From Diphasiastrum complanatum (lineage: Eukaryota > Streptophyta > Lycopodiopsida > Lycopodiales > Lycopodiaceae), in contig CM055106.1 in assembly GCA_029204225.1 (NCBI GenBank), positions 6,346,614 to 6,410,613 on the forward strand: a stretch of 64,000 nucleotides of DNA, written 5' to 3'. Made by a program: the position numbers and the translations under genes. Each line of letters starts with the position of its first letter. The stretch's first letter is position 1. Under the pieces are notes generated by a model, which saw only the letters and a program-made list of their open reading frames with translations, was not told the origin of the DNA and ran no database searches. Below are positions 1 through 11,438 of the stretch, one piece after another.

Positions 1-1689
1 AGCAACAACAAAAATGAGAAGTGCAAATATATAGATATTCAATACATTAACATGGATAATATGTAAGATAGGCATGAAATGTATTGCAGTAATGACAACA
101 TACAAAATAAATCAAAGTGAGCAATCAACCACGGAGGCAACTTACGAAGCTCTGAAAATGAGTTGTGCTATGCAAATCTATCGAGGGAACAATACACTAC
201 TCCTATTGACCTTCCAACAAGTTGCCAACGTTCAACACTACTCAATCATTCTTGTTACATTTATATATATTTGTTGGATGATTACAAGAACTTATTAAGT
301 CACTAAACACAATTAACAGGCCAAACAACCTTTCAAAGTACAAGAAAATTTGTACTTGAGTAGTGAGAACTTTATAGAGATGATGATTAGTTGCAGGAGT
401 TCACGGACGACTGAACTATATTGGGCATCATGTAGACATCATTTTGAGAAAAGTTGACTAAAATCACATTTTTTAATCGGGATCGAGATAGACGAAGGAT
501 TGAAATCATGGATTGAATTTTGGATTTCGATCCTAGGGATCGAAATCGGTGTGATCCGATTCAATCATTTGATTCAAGCCAATGATCAACTTGAATTTTC
601 ATTCAATTCCTATTTTTGATCCGTTGTGCTAGATCCCGTATAAAAATACAAATTGGATAAAAACTAGTCCATTTATCTAGGTCTATAAAAGATATACAAC
701 TGAACCTACAAGCTGTATGCATATTTCAATCTAGGTTGGTATATACAAAGTAAGGAAGAATCTCAAATGGTAAAATAAAGTGAGTAGGAGTGATAAGTGA
801 GGTGTCCCTAAACTTTAAATTTGTAAATACAAGATTTAATGGTAAAGCAAGTGTGGATTGATGGTGGATTTGAAATTAATATTTGTATGATAACATTTAT
901 AAATGATTCAAACAATCAGTATTACAATCCACTAACATGGTGACTAGGATGGCTAACCACATCAAAGGTACCTACAATGAAGTGGAGAATGTAGAAATTA
1001 TCATCCAAACTATTAAATTATTACTCAATTTCATCATCGTACACCTTTTAGACTAAATGAGGACTATTTGATATTATTGGGTCGTCGACCTTGGTCACAA
1101 ACACTAAAGCAATTAGAAAATCGAAGTAGTGACAATCCCAGTGACAATCACCACATGCATCAACAAAGGATAAAGTTTTTGATATGACTTGTGATAGTAG
1201 ATATGGTGGAGAAATTGCTCGTTTTCACTTATGATGAAATATCAACAAAGAACTGCATATCCAAAACTTGTTTTTAGATTTAATACTAGTGGGAGAAGGC
1301 CACTTAAATAAGATAAACAAGAGTTTTGTGATTAACGTAGAGAGAAAAAAACCAATTGCAAAAGAAGTCTTTATTGATTGTAGGATCCTAAACAATGTAT
1401 AGGGATTCCACAAGCATCACCTTGTAATTAAGACATGCAAGAAGACTTACATTGTTATTAGTTGAATCATTTTCAAGATCACTTTATGCTTAGTTTAGAC
1501 TCATAGTTTGAAATTATCAACAAAATTCAAAAACAGAACCAAATGAAGTTGAAAACGATCATACCGAATGAAAATGAAAACACTTTCTCCTTAGATTCAA
1601 GCACAAAGCCCAGCAGTAACAAGTCAAATTTGGAAAACCTTGATCAACTTAGGGGAAAGCATACTAATCACCAATAGTATTAGGTAGTT
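1..1689. other. intergenic DNA, no gene seen
   Basis: No frame on either strand shows a recognisable domain, and the short ORFs here have no homology I can name. The only structure seen is an inverted repeat at 523-547, with 10-bp arms (gatttcgatc / gatcgaaatc) around a 5-base centre, inside a stretch rich in GATC/ATTGAATC motifs. That could be the remains of a small inverted-repeat element. Confidence 0.5.
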
Positions 1690-2012
1690 GTACAATTTTG
1701 GCACAGTGCTCGGGAAAACCGACAAAGTATAGAAATGGAATCGACAAGTTTTCTCAAAAAACGATATCATAAAATGTCTGACAATTTTTTATACAAGCAT
1801 ATATACTTTTTTACGAGTAAAGAGTCTTCAAAAAATGAGAAGTTCTATAAGATGCCGATTTTTTTAAGGATAACTTAAAAGAGGTCCTGAAGAGCACTAC
1901 TTCATCTAAGGGCATGTTCATGGAGGCTACAAACCTACCCCCAACCTAACCGACGGTAGGCAAGTCACGCGGACCATCGGTTGGCTCGTCGTCCTCAAGG
2001 AACGAGAAGGCG

Positions 2013-2049
<37 letters not shown>

Positions 2050-2252
2050 CTCTCTTTTTCTCGTGTCTGGTCGCTTGCGAGCGCGCGAGCTTGAGAACTG
2101 CTGCAGCAGATGGTCAATCCTGTGCTTTGGAGCAGCATTTTTCTGAAAACTGAAAGATAAGTCCAGAAGGTATGCTAGATTTGTCTTTGGAGGCGCCATA
2201 TCCACACAAAGTTTGATCTATTTGGGAAGATCTCAAGCAAACAGGGAGCAGC
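1690..2252 (+). promoter_or_regulatory. GOT1 upstream region and 5' leader
   Basis: This stretch lies directly before the GOT1 start codon and should hold its promoter and 5' UTR. It contains a long CT (pyrimidine) tract at 2016-2060, as is common in plant leaders, followed by a GC-rich GCGCGCGAGC stretch. I cannot fix a transcription start or TATA box. Parts of it (about 1704-1770 and 2070-2252) recur at 20058-20120 and 20996-21190 at roughly 85-90% identity by eye, so the promoter/leader was copied in the partial duplication described there. Confidence 0.5.
2016..2060. repeat. CT microsatellite in the GOT1 leader
   Basis: An uninterrupted CT dinucleotide run (2016-2046) is followed after one G by a shorter CT run and a T stretch. 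It sits about 200 bp before the GOT1 ATG. Overlapping minus-strand ORFs rich in Glu-Arg here are products of the repeat and not genes. Confidence 0.9.
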
Positions 2253-5200
2253 ATGGCTACGTTTGATATGAACGACCGCAAGAGTATGGCCTTGCCTTTG
2301 TTTATGCTATCATATGAACACAATTTTGCACAATTGGACAGAAGAATTCACGTGTTTTTGTGTGAGTTTAGCTATGCTCGAGAAGTATGTATTAGGGCAA
2401 TTCTCCATTATCAGATCAGTTACGTATCGTTATGCTAACCTGTTAGGGTAGTTATTCATGGTTATCTTGTAATTAGGTGAAAACCCTAATCAATGCCATA
2501 AATCAGGGCAATCAACTATGCTGTCCCTATTAGGGTAGTTAGTCATACTTATCCTGTAATCAAGTGAACACCGCAATCAGTTATGCTACGAACCAGGGCA
2601 ATCAACTATGTATAGGCTGATCAATCATGTCATAGGTTCTCCTCCAATTAGTGGTGAGTCGGCGACAAGGTGAATCTATATTTGGTAATAATTTGTACTA
2701 TGTAGAACTCAAGTCAATACTTAATGTGCTATTTATGAAGCACCAGTTTGCTAGTTTGAGGTCTAGGATGCTTTTACCATATCCAGACACTTGGTAATTG
2801 CTTTTAGGTTGCTTTTGCATAGATGGCATAGACACATCATTGCTAATGCCTATAAGTGCTCTCTTTCATTCATCCTCTTTCTATCGTTCTTCTTCTCCTT
2901 AATCTGAGCAAGTTTCTTCGGTGTCCACTTGTCTTATCATTGTTGGTTTTTGTGTGAGTTCTATTATGTAGTATTAATTATCCCTACTTTTATTAAAAAT
3001 TATGGGAAAACCCATGATCAAGCAAGAAGATTAAAGTATTTAAAATAATACCGTAGAACGGCAAAAATGAATTAAGATACCTAAAAGCTAAGTAAAACTT
3101 AGAATAGTAAGCTAATTACTTAAAACCAACTGCCCGATGTCAGTAACTAAATAGTAAGCTAATTACTCAAAACCAACTGCCTGATGTAAATCACTAACTA
3201 AAATAGATCCAGTAATAGGTAGTGCAGGAAGCTTTGAAGCAGCCACTCCTGCAAACTGAGTCCGTCAAAGAATTAAACATAATCCCATCAACTTTTTTAT
3301 GGCCAAATGGATATTTTTAAAGGGAATAGCATGTCTATCTACGGTTCTATGCATATTAGATGAATCTAGACCTTTGTCAAACTTTTTATTGGATAGGGTT
3401 TACTATTATGCAACTTTTTCTGGATTTTTCATTTTTTTATGGATTCAAATACATGTTATTTACAAAACAGACCAGAACATTATTTCATGCCTTTGCTGAC
3501 TTGGCCTTGGACTGTTACTAGTTCACCAACAAATATGAAGCTGTTTTCTTCTCGCCATAAGTTTGCCAAGAGTCAATTTTTCAAGGCGCCTCTATTTTTT
3601 ATTTTGAATAATGCAGATATTCATATTTGTTCCCTACTTAAGGCTTTTGGGAAAAGTGGTCTTTGCATAGTTAAAACTCAAGTTTCTCTATATGTACATG
3701 TTTCTCAACCAAGTTGCTTAGTTATTCAAACTCTCATCCTTTGCTCCCTATTTTTGTAATGGGCTAATACCATCACCGTTGTGATAACCGACTTAATATA
3801 TGCTCTAAGAAATGATCTTATATTCTATAGCTAATTCTGATGCATAGAATAAAAAAAAAATCAATGTTTTGAACGATAGAGGCTGGTCAATTTGCTTGAG
3901 ATGTTTTAAATTCTTGGCATGCTTTACGTCCTCAAGACATGAAACTTGAAATCAATACTCAAAGGTCTGATAACTTAAGAACAACATAGTTATGACGCAT
4001 ATGGGCTCATTCGAAATATTAGTGTGGCCCTAGCCTTTGAGGGGTTCAATAGATGAAGTTATTGATTAGATTGAATTTATGAAATTGAACTCAAATCTCC
4101 CTAACTAACTTGTTGGTCAAGCATCATGTTAAGGGAAAGCCCAACAAAATTAGGCCTTAATTGGACATTAACACTTGTTGTCAATTATAGTTAAACTATG
4201 ACTTGCGTGGTACCAAGTTAGTTAAGGGAAGCCTAAAGTGGACAAGTGGGACCAATTGTAAAACAAGTAACTTGATACATGCCACCTTACCTTGTGGACA
4301 TAGAAGGGGTACTGGGGATATCAATCTAGACATTCAAATCAATTGTGGCGTGAACTGTTGATGATCTTTTGTACTAGGTGAGGTATCCATAGTAGGAATG
4401 CCTACGTTGCTATGGGATGCCATAGCTAATGTGTAGCGTATAGCCATGGTAGTCTCCCAAGCTGGGGGGTCAATATGGGCTTGTGTTACAACTTTACAAC
4501 CATTAGTTATTAATCTTTAGGCTATAGGCTACATTGTATTAATGTATAGGGCCAATGCTACACAAACTTGAAATTTTGATAGTAAATGATAGCAAGTTTT
4601 AAGAAATAATGCTGTCTACACCAATAGAATAGATTAAGGGGGTTGCTTTGTGACTCCTCATGGCTCTCTATACAAAATATTTTTGCACCTTTTTGGCTTT
4701 TTTTTTTGGCTTCATTGGCTAAAGTTGGACACCATACTTGACAACCATAAGGGATCAATGAATGGACTAAAGTCTTGAAGAGGTCTTCTCATGTTTCAAC
4801 TCCATAGCAGAATTGTCTTGTATTTTGCATTACAAGAAGGGCCTTTTTTGGTCTTTTGCTAGTGATGCCTCAACTTTAGCATATGTGAGTAGTAATAAGG
4901 CATACCTTACACCATGGACGACTCTTTTGTGTATGTATCTTTGCCATTAGAAAAACCAAAGAGAGTGGAAGATAGAGGTGATAGAATTCAGAAATCGGAG
5001 TAAACTAATCTTATTAGTACTCATACAAAAGACCAATCACAAGAGGAAGAAGATGGACTGCAAGAAGCTATGCTTCATAAACTGGAAACTGAGATGACAA
5101 TGGAGGTGGGCGCTCATCTGCTCTTATAGAGACTACCCAAAAACAAAAGCAAAAGCTATCCTTCTACAATAGCAATTGGAATGCTAATTATGAAGTCTTA

Positions 5201-8200
5201 AATATAGAAATCTATGCTATCTTAGTTAAAATAGATTTCTATACTATTCTAGCAAAACTGGTATTAATTTTGGTAACTATATTAAAAATAGATAGTACCT
5301 ATACTAAAAATAGAAATAGGCCTTCTAGCACGCAGGCTGGCCTCTACAATTACTGATATCTGCAACTTGATCATTGGTGTTGCAGTAGATCAACCCGCTT
5401 TATACTTATCTATAGAACCATCAGACTTAAACTTGGTTCTATGCATCCTCTTGCAACTTGCTGGAAGTACAACAAGACCCCATGTCTCATTTCTCACGAT
5501 AGAAATGTACTCCCCATCCATAGCAGTCTTCCAAACTTGTTCCTTGCGGCATCTTCATAAAATAAAGGATCCTCAAAATCCAATATTGAAGCCATAAATG
5601 CATAATGCGTTTCTTCACCATCGTCATGATAATGTCCACTTGACCATGTCAATCTTTTAGCTCCTTGTTGACTCGATTTTCCCTCATCCAAAATTTGACT
5701 ATCCTATATAGTCTCACAATACTATTTTGGTAACTTCTCTGTCGGTGACATAGAAGGAGAATAAGTATCAAATACTCTTGACCTTTCCTTACGTTTACCA
5801 AGATCCACCTGTGTACACACCCTTGGTACAACTTGTGTAGAAGCTGTATCACATGGACCTGTATCTTCCTGAACATCATCTATAAGAGGAGTTTTTGATG
5901 TAGGAGAAAATACATCCTCCTCATGATCTTCTAGGTTAGTAGACTCACTTTCTTCGAACACGACATCCCTGCTCATAATCACCTTCTTATGGGTAAGATC
6001 ATAAAGGCGATATGCCTTCTCTTCCTCATCGTAACCCAAGAATAAACACTGGATTGCCTTTGAATCAAGTTTTTGACGATTATCTTTAGGAATATGAGCA
6101 TATGCAACACAACCAAGAACTCGTAGATGATCCACTTTAGGTTTTATACCCGTGAAAGCTTCTTCTGGAGTTCGATTTAGAACAGCTTTTCTAGGACTTC
6201 TGTTAAGTAAGTAAACTGCTGTACTAACTGCTTCGCCCCACAAATGATTCTTGAGGTTCTTACCTCGTAGCATGCTTCGAGCACTCTCCACAATAGACCT
6301 GTTCTTTCTCTCGGCTACTCCATTATGCTGTGGTGTATCAGTCGAAGCAAATTGTCTCTTGATTCCATGTCCTTTGCAGAATTCTTGGAACTCTGTAGAT
6401 ATGAACTCACCTCCCTTATCTGAACGTAGAATCTTGATTTGCTTTCCTGTCTGCTTCTCAACAAGTGATTTGAACTGAGTAAAGAACTTAAAAGCTTGAC
6501 TCTTATACTTAAGCAAGTATATCCATACCTTCCTGGAAAAATCATCCACAAATACCATGAAGTAGGATGCTCCTCCTATAGACTCAGTTTGCATGGGACC
6601 ACACAAGTCTGTATGAACAAGCTCCAAGACCTCCTTGGCTCTATATGCTCCATCCTTAGGAAACTGCATACGATGATGCTTGCCCATAACACATCCTTCA
6701 CAAATTTTTCCTGAAGATACTACCTAATTGCCATATTATTGTCTTTTAGAACCTGTAAGCTTTTATAGTTCAGATGTCCAAACCTTTCATGCCAAATCTT
6801 GCTCTCCATACTATCAGAAGCTGCACAAACCTGATGATCCGATGTAGTCGCATCAAGTTTGTAAAGTCGACCTTCCAAATATCTAGTGACCACAACTTTG
6901 TAACCTTTGTTTTTGTCTTTGATAAGATACTTCTGATCATCAAACTCAACTTTCATGTTTTGTTTAGTGATAGCAGAAACTGAAAGTAAATTCTTCTTTA
7001 AACCTAGAACATAGAGAACATTCTTAATTTCTCCTATATCCCTTGAAGGTAAGTGTACTCTCACTGTACCTCGATCTTTGATGTCATAAGAAGAATTGTC
7101 CCCAAGCTTGACATGTGCATTTACACCAATGTCATCAAACTGTGTAAACCACTGAGAATAACTCATAGCATAGGTAGATGATTGTCTATCTACTTGTTAG
7201 GATCATTGATTTGTCGAAGAGACTGATAGCTTGAGCAAACGAATGTCCACAGCTTGACTTTTGTCTTTGTCTTCAATGAAGTTGCCTGATTGCTTCTTCT
7301 TGTCCTGGATTGCCTTCTCTTTCTTGCACTCAAACGCAAAATGACCATATTTACCACAAAAGTTACAATTCCCATTTCTCTTTGGATTGGACTTCGAACT
7401 ATCTCTTGTTTCCGAATTGTCCTTGCTTTCCTGCTTCTGATCCTTTTTACCTCCTTTCCTCTTGCCCTTCTTCCCTTGATACTTGGTAAAGAACCCAGCT
7501 CCCTGAAATCTTCCCTAGACATCAAATTTTGTCTTAGTAACTCTTCTTGAAGTAGCAAGCCATTCAGCTCGTCGAATGTCGGCGATCTGTCCCTCAAGCT
7601 CAGTGTCATAACAAAGTTCTGGTATTGAAATGGTAAGCTATTCAAAACAATTTGTACAAGAGTATTATCAAACAATTTCCCCTATAGAAGACAACTGATC
7701 TCAGATCCTTCACCCTGGTAATAAAATCCGGAATGGATTCCTCTGATTCCATTTTCAAGGTGTGAAGTTTATTATTCAAGAACAAAGCTCGAGACTTGCT
7801 CACCGTTTCATAAGTATTCCTAAGAATATCCCATGCATCCTTAGGCCCGATTGCATTCCTGATCAGAGGAATAACCTTATCCTCCACAAATAAGTTAATG
7901 ATATGATGTGCACGTTGCATCCGTTTCTCAAATGCCCTTCTATCTTGATCATTGAGATCGTGAGCTATCACCTCTTGTCCCATGACAATTTCCCAATAAT
8001 CTTTGTCCTGAAGTATATTCTGAAGTTTGAACTTCCACAAGCTGTAGTTAGATCCATCTAACTTGTTTGACTCCGATAAAAAAGATTCATGCAGACTCCC
8101 CATCTTTGTCGTACAAAAAATAATAGGATTTTTACTAGGAATCTGATTGCATGCAACAATCTATTAAGTGTCGCCTTCCCTGGATAGCACCTGTCCAGAT

Positions 8201-10829
8201 ACTACCTGGCTCAGATTTGCTTGTCTATAGTCCTAGATAGAACTTGTCTGGTTCTGGCCTGAATCTGATTTGATCTCCCTCAGATAACACCTATCTGATC
8301 GCTGCCTGTCTGGTTGATGTCGTCCTCAGCTGTTGCCTCCCTCAGATAATACCTGTCTCAGATCCTGCCACTATCCAGACCTGTCCAGGTGCTGCTGTCC
8401 TCAGGTAGAACCTGTCCTGGCTGCTACCCTTCACTAGCTGCTGCCGCCTTCAGATGAACTTGCACCACATAAAACCTGCACAAGATAAAACCTGCCCTCA
8501 GATTAAATCTGCACTAGTTCTGACCTGTTGTTCAGGTGCGCTTGCACTAGATCTGTCTGCACTAGAAAACGCCTGTTCTGCTGTTCTGGATGCTGCCTTC
8601 CGCAGATCTGCCTGACTGATACTGCTGCCTGTCCAGAAGTTGCCGCCCTCAGTAAACGCCTGCTCCTGCTGATTTCTTTTACAGGTACTACCTGCGCCAG
8701 ATGTGACCTCCACCAGAAAAATCTACACAGGATAGTGCTTCCACCAGATGCGACCTCCACCAAATAGCACCTCCACTAGATGTGATCTCCGCCAGTAAAA
8801 CCTGCAGCGCTGATCTTCTCTTTCCTTCCGTAGATCCCGATCTTATTGAGATGGCTCTGATACCATGATAGAATTCAGAAATTGGAGTAAGCTAATCTTA
8901 TTAGTACTCACACAAACAATCAATCACAAGAGGAGGAAGATGGACTGCACAAGAAGCTATGCTTCATAAACTGGAAACTGAGATGACAATGGAAGTGGGC
9001 GCCCATCTGCTCTTATAGAGACTACCCAAAAACAGAAGCAAAAGCTATCCTTCTACAATAGCAATTGGAATGCTAATTATGAAGTCTTAACAATAGAAAT
9101 CTATGCTATCTTAGTTAAAATAGATTTCTATACTATTCTAGCAAAACTGGTACCAATTTAGGTACCTATACTAAAAATAGATAGTACCTATACTAAAAAT
9201 AAAAATAGGCCTTCTAGCACACAGGCTGGCCTCTACAATCAATCAATTAACCATTAATTCCTAACAAGAGGACATCCTTGTTTAACTCATAATCCATTTT
9301 TGAATAACTACTCTAACTGTGCTGCAATAATTTCACTCTTGTTCACACTCAAAAGCCCAAAGGAGTATGTACAGGCAAGGCCCTTAGTGCAGTTAATTCA
9401 CATCTTTGCTTGTTTCTTCTAGAGTTGTGGTATTGTTCATTTGAGTAATAAAATCTCTGAGGCTATTGTTTCCTGATCAAAGTTTCTCTGTTGTTGCTTG
9501 ATGGGCTCAGAGATAGGGATTGGACTCACTGGGTTTGGAGTTCTTTTTACATTTCTGGGACTAATATTTTTCTTCGACAAAGGGCTTCTGGCAATGGGAA
9601 ATGTGAGCAAGCTTATTTTGTAATCTAAACTAATGTAGGACAATGTCTGTACTCTGTAGTAATTGTTACTCAGATCCTTGTTGTTTCTTTGATCTTTTTA
9701 GTGGTTTGGTACTCAGTTGTTACTTTGGTTGCTTTTAGAATGCTTTGTTTTTTGCAGATACTTTTTTTGTCAGGCGTGACTCTCACCATTGGACCAAAGT
9801 CTACACTTTCCTTTTTTCTCAAGCGACGTAACTACAAAGTAATCAATGCTAAACCTTAAACCTGAAATTCTCAATAGCTAATATTGGGTTCAACTGCTGA
9901 TGCTTAAATGCTGAAAAGAAAATCTAGAGGAGTGAGTGAAGGTGTTGGAAGTATTGCAAAGGGTGTATTGCGACCTTGCCTTTGAGTTCGTGAGAAAGTG
10001 TCTCTTCTTCTACCCGTTTTCTGCTTCCTTTCTCTAAAACGAAATTGAAATCTTTTTGTGTGGTCTGCTAGGAGCTTATGACTTTTTTAAGGTTGTAAAC
10101 TAGCATTGTTTACATTTTAAGAAGATTAAAACTTTAAGGTTTTTGATGTAAAACCTGTAACCCATTCTGATTGTCCTGTTTGTAGGGATCAATATCATTT
10201 CTGGCAGGATTCTTTTTGGTTCTATTTGGATGGGCAGTTGTAGGGATGATAGTCCAAGCCTACGGTTTCATAGTCCTCTTCAGGTGTTGCCTTTTATTTC
10301 TCTTGCAATCAAGAAAAATATCTCGATTTTATTCTCATGCGATAAAAAAAAAATCTTGACTTATTTGGGAGGGTTTGGGGGTTGCGAGGTAAGCAACAGG
10401 AAGGATGAAAACCCTAAACTTGAGAACACACCCAACTTTAAAACACATTGTTAACGTGCACGAGGTAAACTTCAGTGGCTTCTGAACTCCACTTACTGAG
10501 ATGCTTTTGATGGCAGTGGATTTTTGCCCACAGTGGCAGTCTTTTTATACAGAGTTCCTGTTCTCGGTTATTTCCTTCAGCAACCTTTCTTCCTATCGGT
10601 ACGTATGAATCTACTGAAAGCGAGAAAGGTTGTCTTTCAGACATTATAAGCCACATGAGCATCTATTAGATTTTATTCTGATAGTAACCATTTGTAACAA
10701 GTACCGACTTTGTCTAATAATCTTCATTGAAAAATTTGACATGTTCGTTTCAGTTTGCTTCAATGTTGACAAATCAAACGTTTCTAGCAGATTTTTGATC
10801 AATTTCGAGAGCGAAGGGTCCCAGTATGA
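2253..10829 (+). CDS. GOT1: GOT1-type vesicle transport protein, six exons
   Basis: Exons: 2253-2283, 9511-9602, 9758-9838, 10186-10283, 10517-10598, 10791-10829. All five introns are GT-AG and all phases join cleanly, giving 140 aa, the usual length of the family. Exon 1 gives MATFDMNDRK; exon 2 gives the family hallmark GIGLTGFG (residues 13-20) and FFFDKGLLAMGN (30-41); exon 3 gives ILFLSGVTLTIGPKST; exon 4 FLVLFGWAVVGM; exon 5 the RVPVLG motif (113-118); exon 6 ends in ERRVPV and a stop. Four hydrophobic segments (about 14-32, 40-55, 69-88, 90-112) fit the Got1/Sft2 four-helix membrane fold. Family members act in ER-to-Golgi vesicle traffic. Nothing in the exons is broken, so the gene is probably functional despite a 7.2-kb first intron full of transposons. 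Identification rests on recalled family sequence; no search was run. Confidence 0.93.
4540..4978 (-). mobile_element. LINE (non-LTR retrotransposon) fragment
   Basis: Read on the minus strand, 4558-4758 gives IPYGCQVWCPTLANEA, the pattern that follows the reverse transcriptase core in plant LINEs (lLYGxEVWGPsL). The flanking sequence up to 4978 aligns with a longer copy at 22618-23215, where RT motifs are visible. The copy is frameshifted and truncated. A copia element interrupts it at 4978/4979, and the continuation resumes at 9267. Confidence 0.7.
4979..5350 (-). repeat. 3' LTR of intronic copia, truncated
   Basis: It aligns with 8866-9239 and starts at the element edge next to AGAGG. The inner end stops after cctctacaat, so the ~27 bp that complete the other LTR are absent. 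This marks the edge of the deletion that also removed RT and RNase H. Confidence 0.88.
5365..5721 (-). pseudogene. copia RT N-terminal stub
   Basis: Minus-strand frames around 5494-5691 read ILDFEDPLFYEDAARNK and continue, after a frameshift, with MDGEYISIVRNETWGL, the start of copia reverse transcriptase (xxAMxxExxSLxxNxTW). Readable homology stops at about 5380 (DKYKAG). The catalytic YVDD region and RNase H are gone. Confidence 0.7.
5722..6687 (-). pseudogene. copia integrase core
   Basis: A 321-aa open frame carries the copia integrase catalytic core: D in LVHTDLCGP, D in LRSDKGGEF, and E in HNGVAERKNRSIVE, a complete D-D-E set. The copia signature ARSMLRGKNL follows, then LNRSPRKAVLNRTPEEAF, LGCVAYAHIP and the SRDVVFEES segment that links to RT. 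This is the best preserved piece of the element. The N-terminal zinc part is in the preceding frame. Without RT the element cannot replicate. Confidence 0.9.
6720..7166 (-). pseudogene. copia protease remnant and pre-integrase domain
   Basis: Motifs such as GVNAHVKLGDNSSYDIKDRG and NVLYVLGLKKNLLSVS belong to the part just after the copia protease active site, and IWHERFGHLNYKSL is the GAG-pre-integrase (H...H) motif. The expected catalytic D-S-G-A motif upstream of WFTQFDDIG is missing, so the protease cannot work. A stop separates this frame from the integrase below. Confidence 0.85.
7190..8103 (-). pseudogene. copia gag, frameshifted
   Basis: The reading begins MGSLHESFLSESNKLDGSNY with W-K-F/Y residues and a copia capsid pattern (DAWDILRNTYETVSKSRAL), 7642-8103. 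It then shifts frame at about 7675 into LNSLPFQYQNFVMTLS... . A CCHC zinc knuckle (CNFCGKYGHFAFEC, spacing C-2-C-4-H-4-C) is visible near 7320-7360 in yet another frame. At least two frameshifts break the gene. The product would form the virus-like particle and bind RNA. Confidence 0.85.
8104..8850 (-). repeat. copia leader with degenerate short repeats
   Basis: This is untranslated DNA between primer site and gag. It consists largely of imperfect copies of a motif like cagataNaacctgtc (plus-strand reading), spaced a few tens of bases apart, most clearly at 8160-8800. The ORFs in it on both strands follow from its low complexity. In retroelements this segment would carry packaging signals, but that role is only inferred. 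Confidence 0.55.
8851..8865 (-). other. primer-binding site of intronic copia
   Basis: The minus strand reads TGGTATCAGAGCCAT directly after the LTR end CTATCA. TGGTATCAGAGC is the standard site complementary to the 3' end of plant initiator tRNA-Met, used by copia elements. Confidence 0.93.
8866..9266 (-). repeat. 5' LTR of intronic copia
   Basis: This 401-bp LTR reads TGATAGAATTC... on the plus strand and ends ...CCTAACA before the target duplication AGAGG. It matches the left LTR at 4979-5350 at roughly 95% by eye. On the minus strand it is followed at once by the tRNA primer site, which shows it is the 5' LTR. Confidence 0.9.
9267..9330 (-). mobile_element. continuation of intronic LINE fragment
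   Basis: After the copia target duplication AGAGG, gacatccttgtttaactc matches ggcatccttgttcaactc at 23216-23233, next to the same LINE sequence in the other copy. It shows the copia insertion split a pre-existing LINE relic. Similarity fades within a few tens of bases. Confidence 0.5.
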
Positions 10830-11438
10830 TCATATGACCTCTGAAGTGTCAGTTTTTACCTCACAAAGATAGCATCTGGCTCAGTGGTCCACATATGTCC
10901 TCATCTGGAAGAGACCATCTAAACCGCTTCAGTTTTCCTTGTGGTCATTTTGGGTTCTATGGCTTTGTAAACTAGCCTTAAAAGTAAAGATCCTTTAAGA
11001 ATCCTTTATGCTCTTGCAAAGGTCAGAATTGAAGATCTTAAATTGCAGTGTGCAGAGTTGCGGATTGCTGTAGTAATACTATTGGTGCATTTGCATCTTG
11101 CCTCAGTGTGTGCATCTCATCTTATTAAATGAGCTAGTGCAAAGTTCAACTCTCTTTTGATGGTTTGAAGAGAGGGTATGCATCTCTTTCTGTCAACAGC
11201 AACAGTTTACAGCTTCGATTCAACTCTTATGTTTTAAAACGCAAATTCTGTCATGGATTGTTATCAAATTTTGTCAACTTTCACTGTTATTGCGTGAGTC
11301 AGTCAAACAAAAGCATCAAAAGCATCTCTTGCTTGTGTTGTTGGTTGGGATGTAGACCCAATTCCTCCTTTCTTTAGATCCGTTGCTCTCAGCTTGATTA
11401 TACCTGCCCTCTTTGAAACTGTTGCTGATGTAGGAAAA
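10830..11438 (+). other. GOT1 3' flank
   Basis: About 600 bp follow the GOT1 stop and should contain its 3' UTR. I see no canonical AATAAA close to the stop and no other gene. The nearly identical 1.31-kb repeated block starts at 11439. Confidence 0.45.

Larger units (their letters stand above)
4979..9266 (-). mobile_element. Ty1/copia retrotransposon in GOT1 intron 1
   Basis: A 4288-bp element is bounded by LTRs with TG...CA ends and by a perfect 5-bp target duplication AGAGG (4974-4978 and 9267-9271). On the minus strand the order is 5' LTR, initiator-Met-type primer site, leader, gag with zinc knuckle, remnant protease/pre-integrase, integrase, and the first residues of reverse transcriptase, then the 3' LTR. 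Most of RT, all of RNase H, the polypurine tract and the first ~27 bp of the 3' LTR are missing, apparently removed by one internal deletion. It is therefore defective, and it lies antisense to its host gene GOT1. Confidence 0.92.
2284..9510 (+). other. GOT1 intron 1, expanded by transposons
   Basis: This 7227-bp phase-1 intron runs from gtatgg at 2284 to ctcag ending at 9510. The splice joins A (2283) to AG (9511), making one Lys codon. Roughly 4.3 kb of it is a minus-strand copia element, itself lying in a LINE fragment. The remaining 2284-4540 part has no genes I can support. About 2284-2655, 3270-3500 and 4510-4978 have diverged counterparts at 21.2-23.2 kb. The other four introns are short (155, 347, 233 and 192 bp), so the size is due to insertions. 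Confidence 0.85.
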
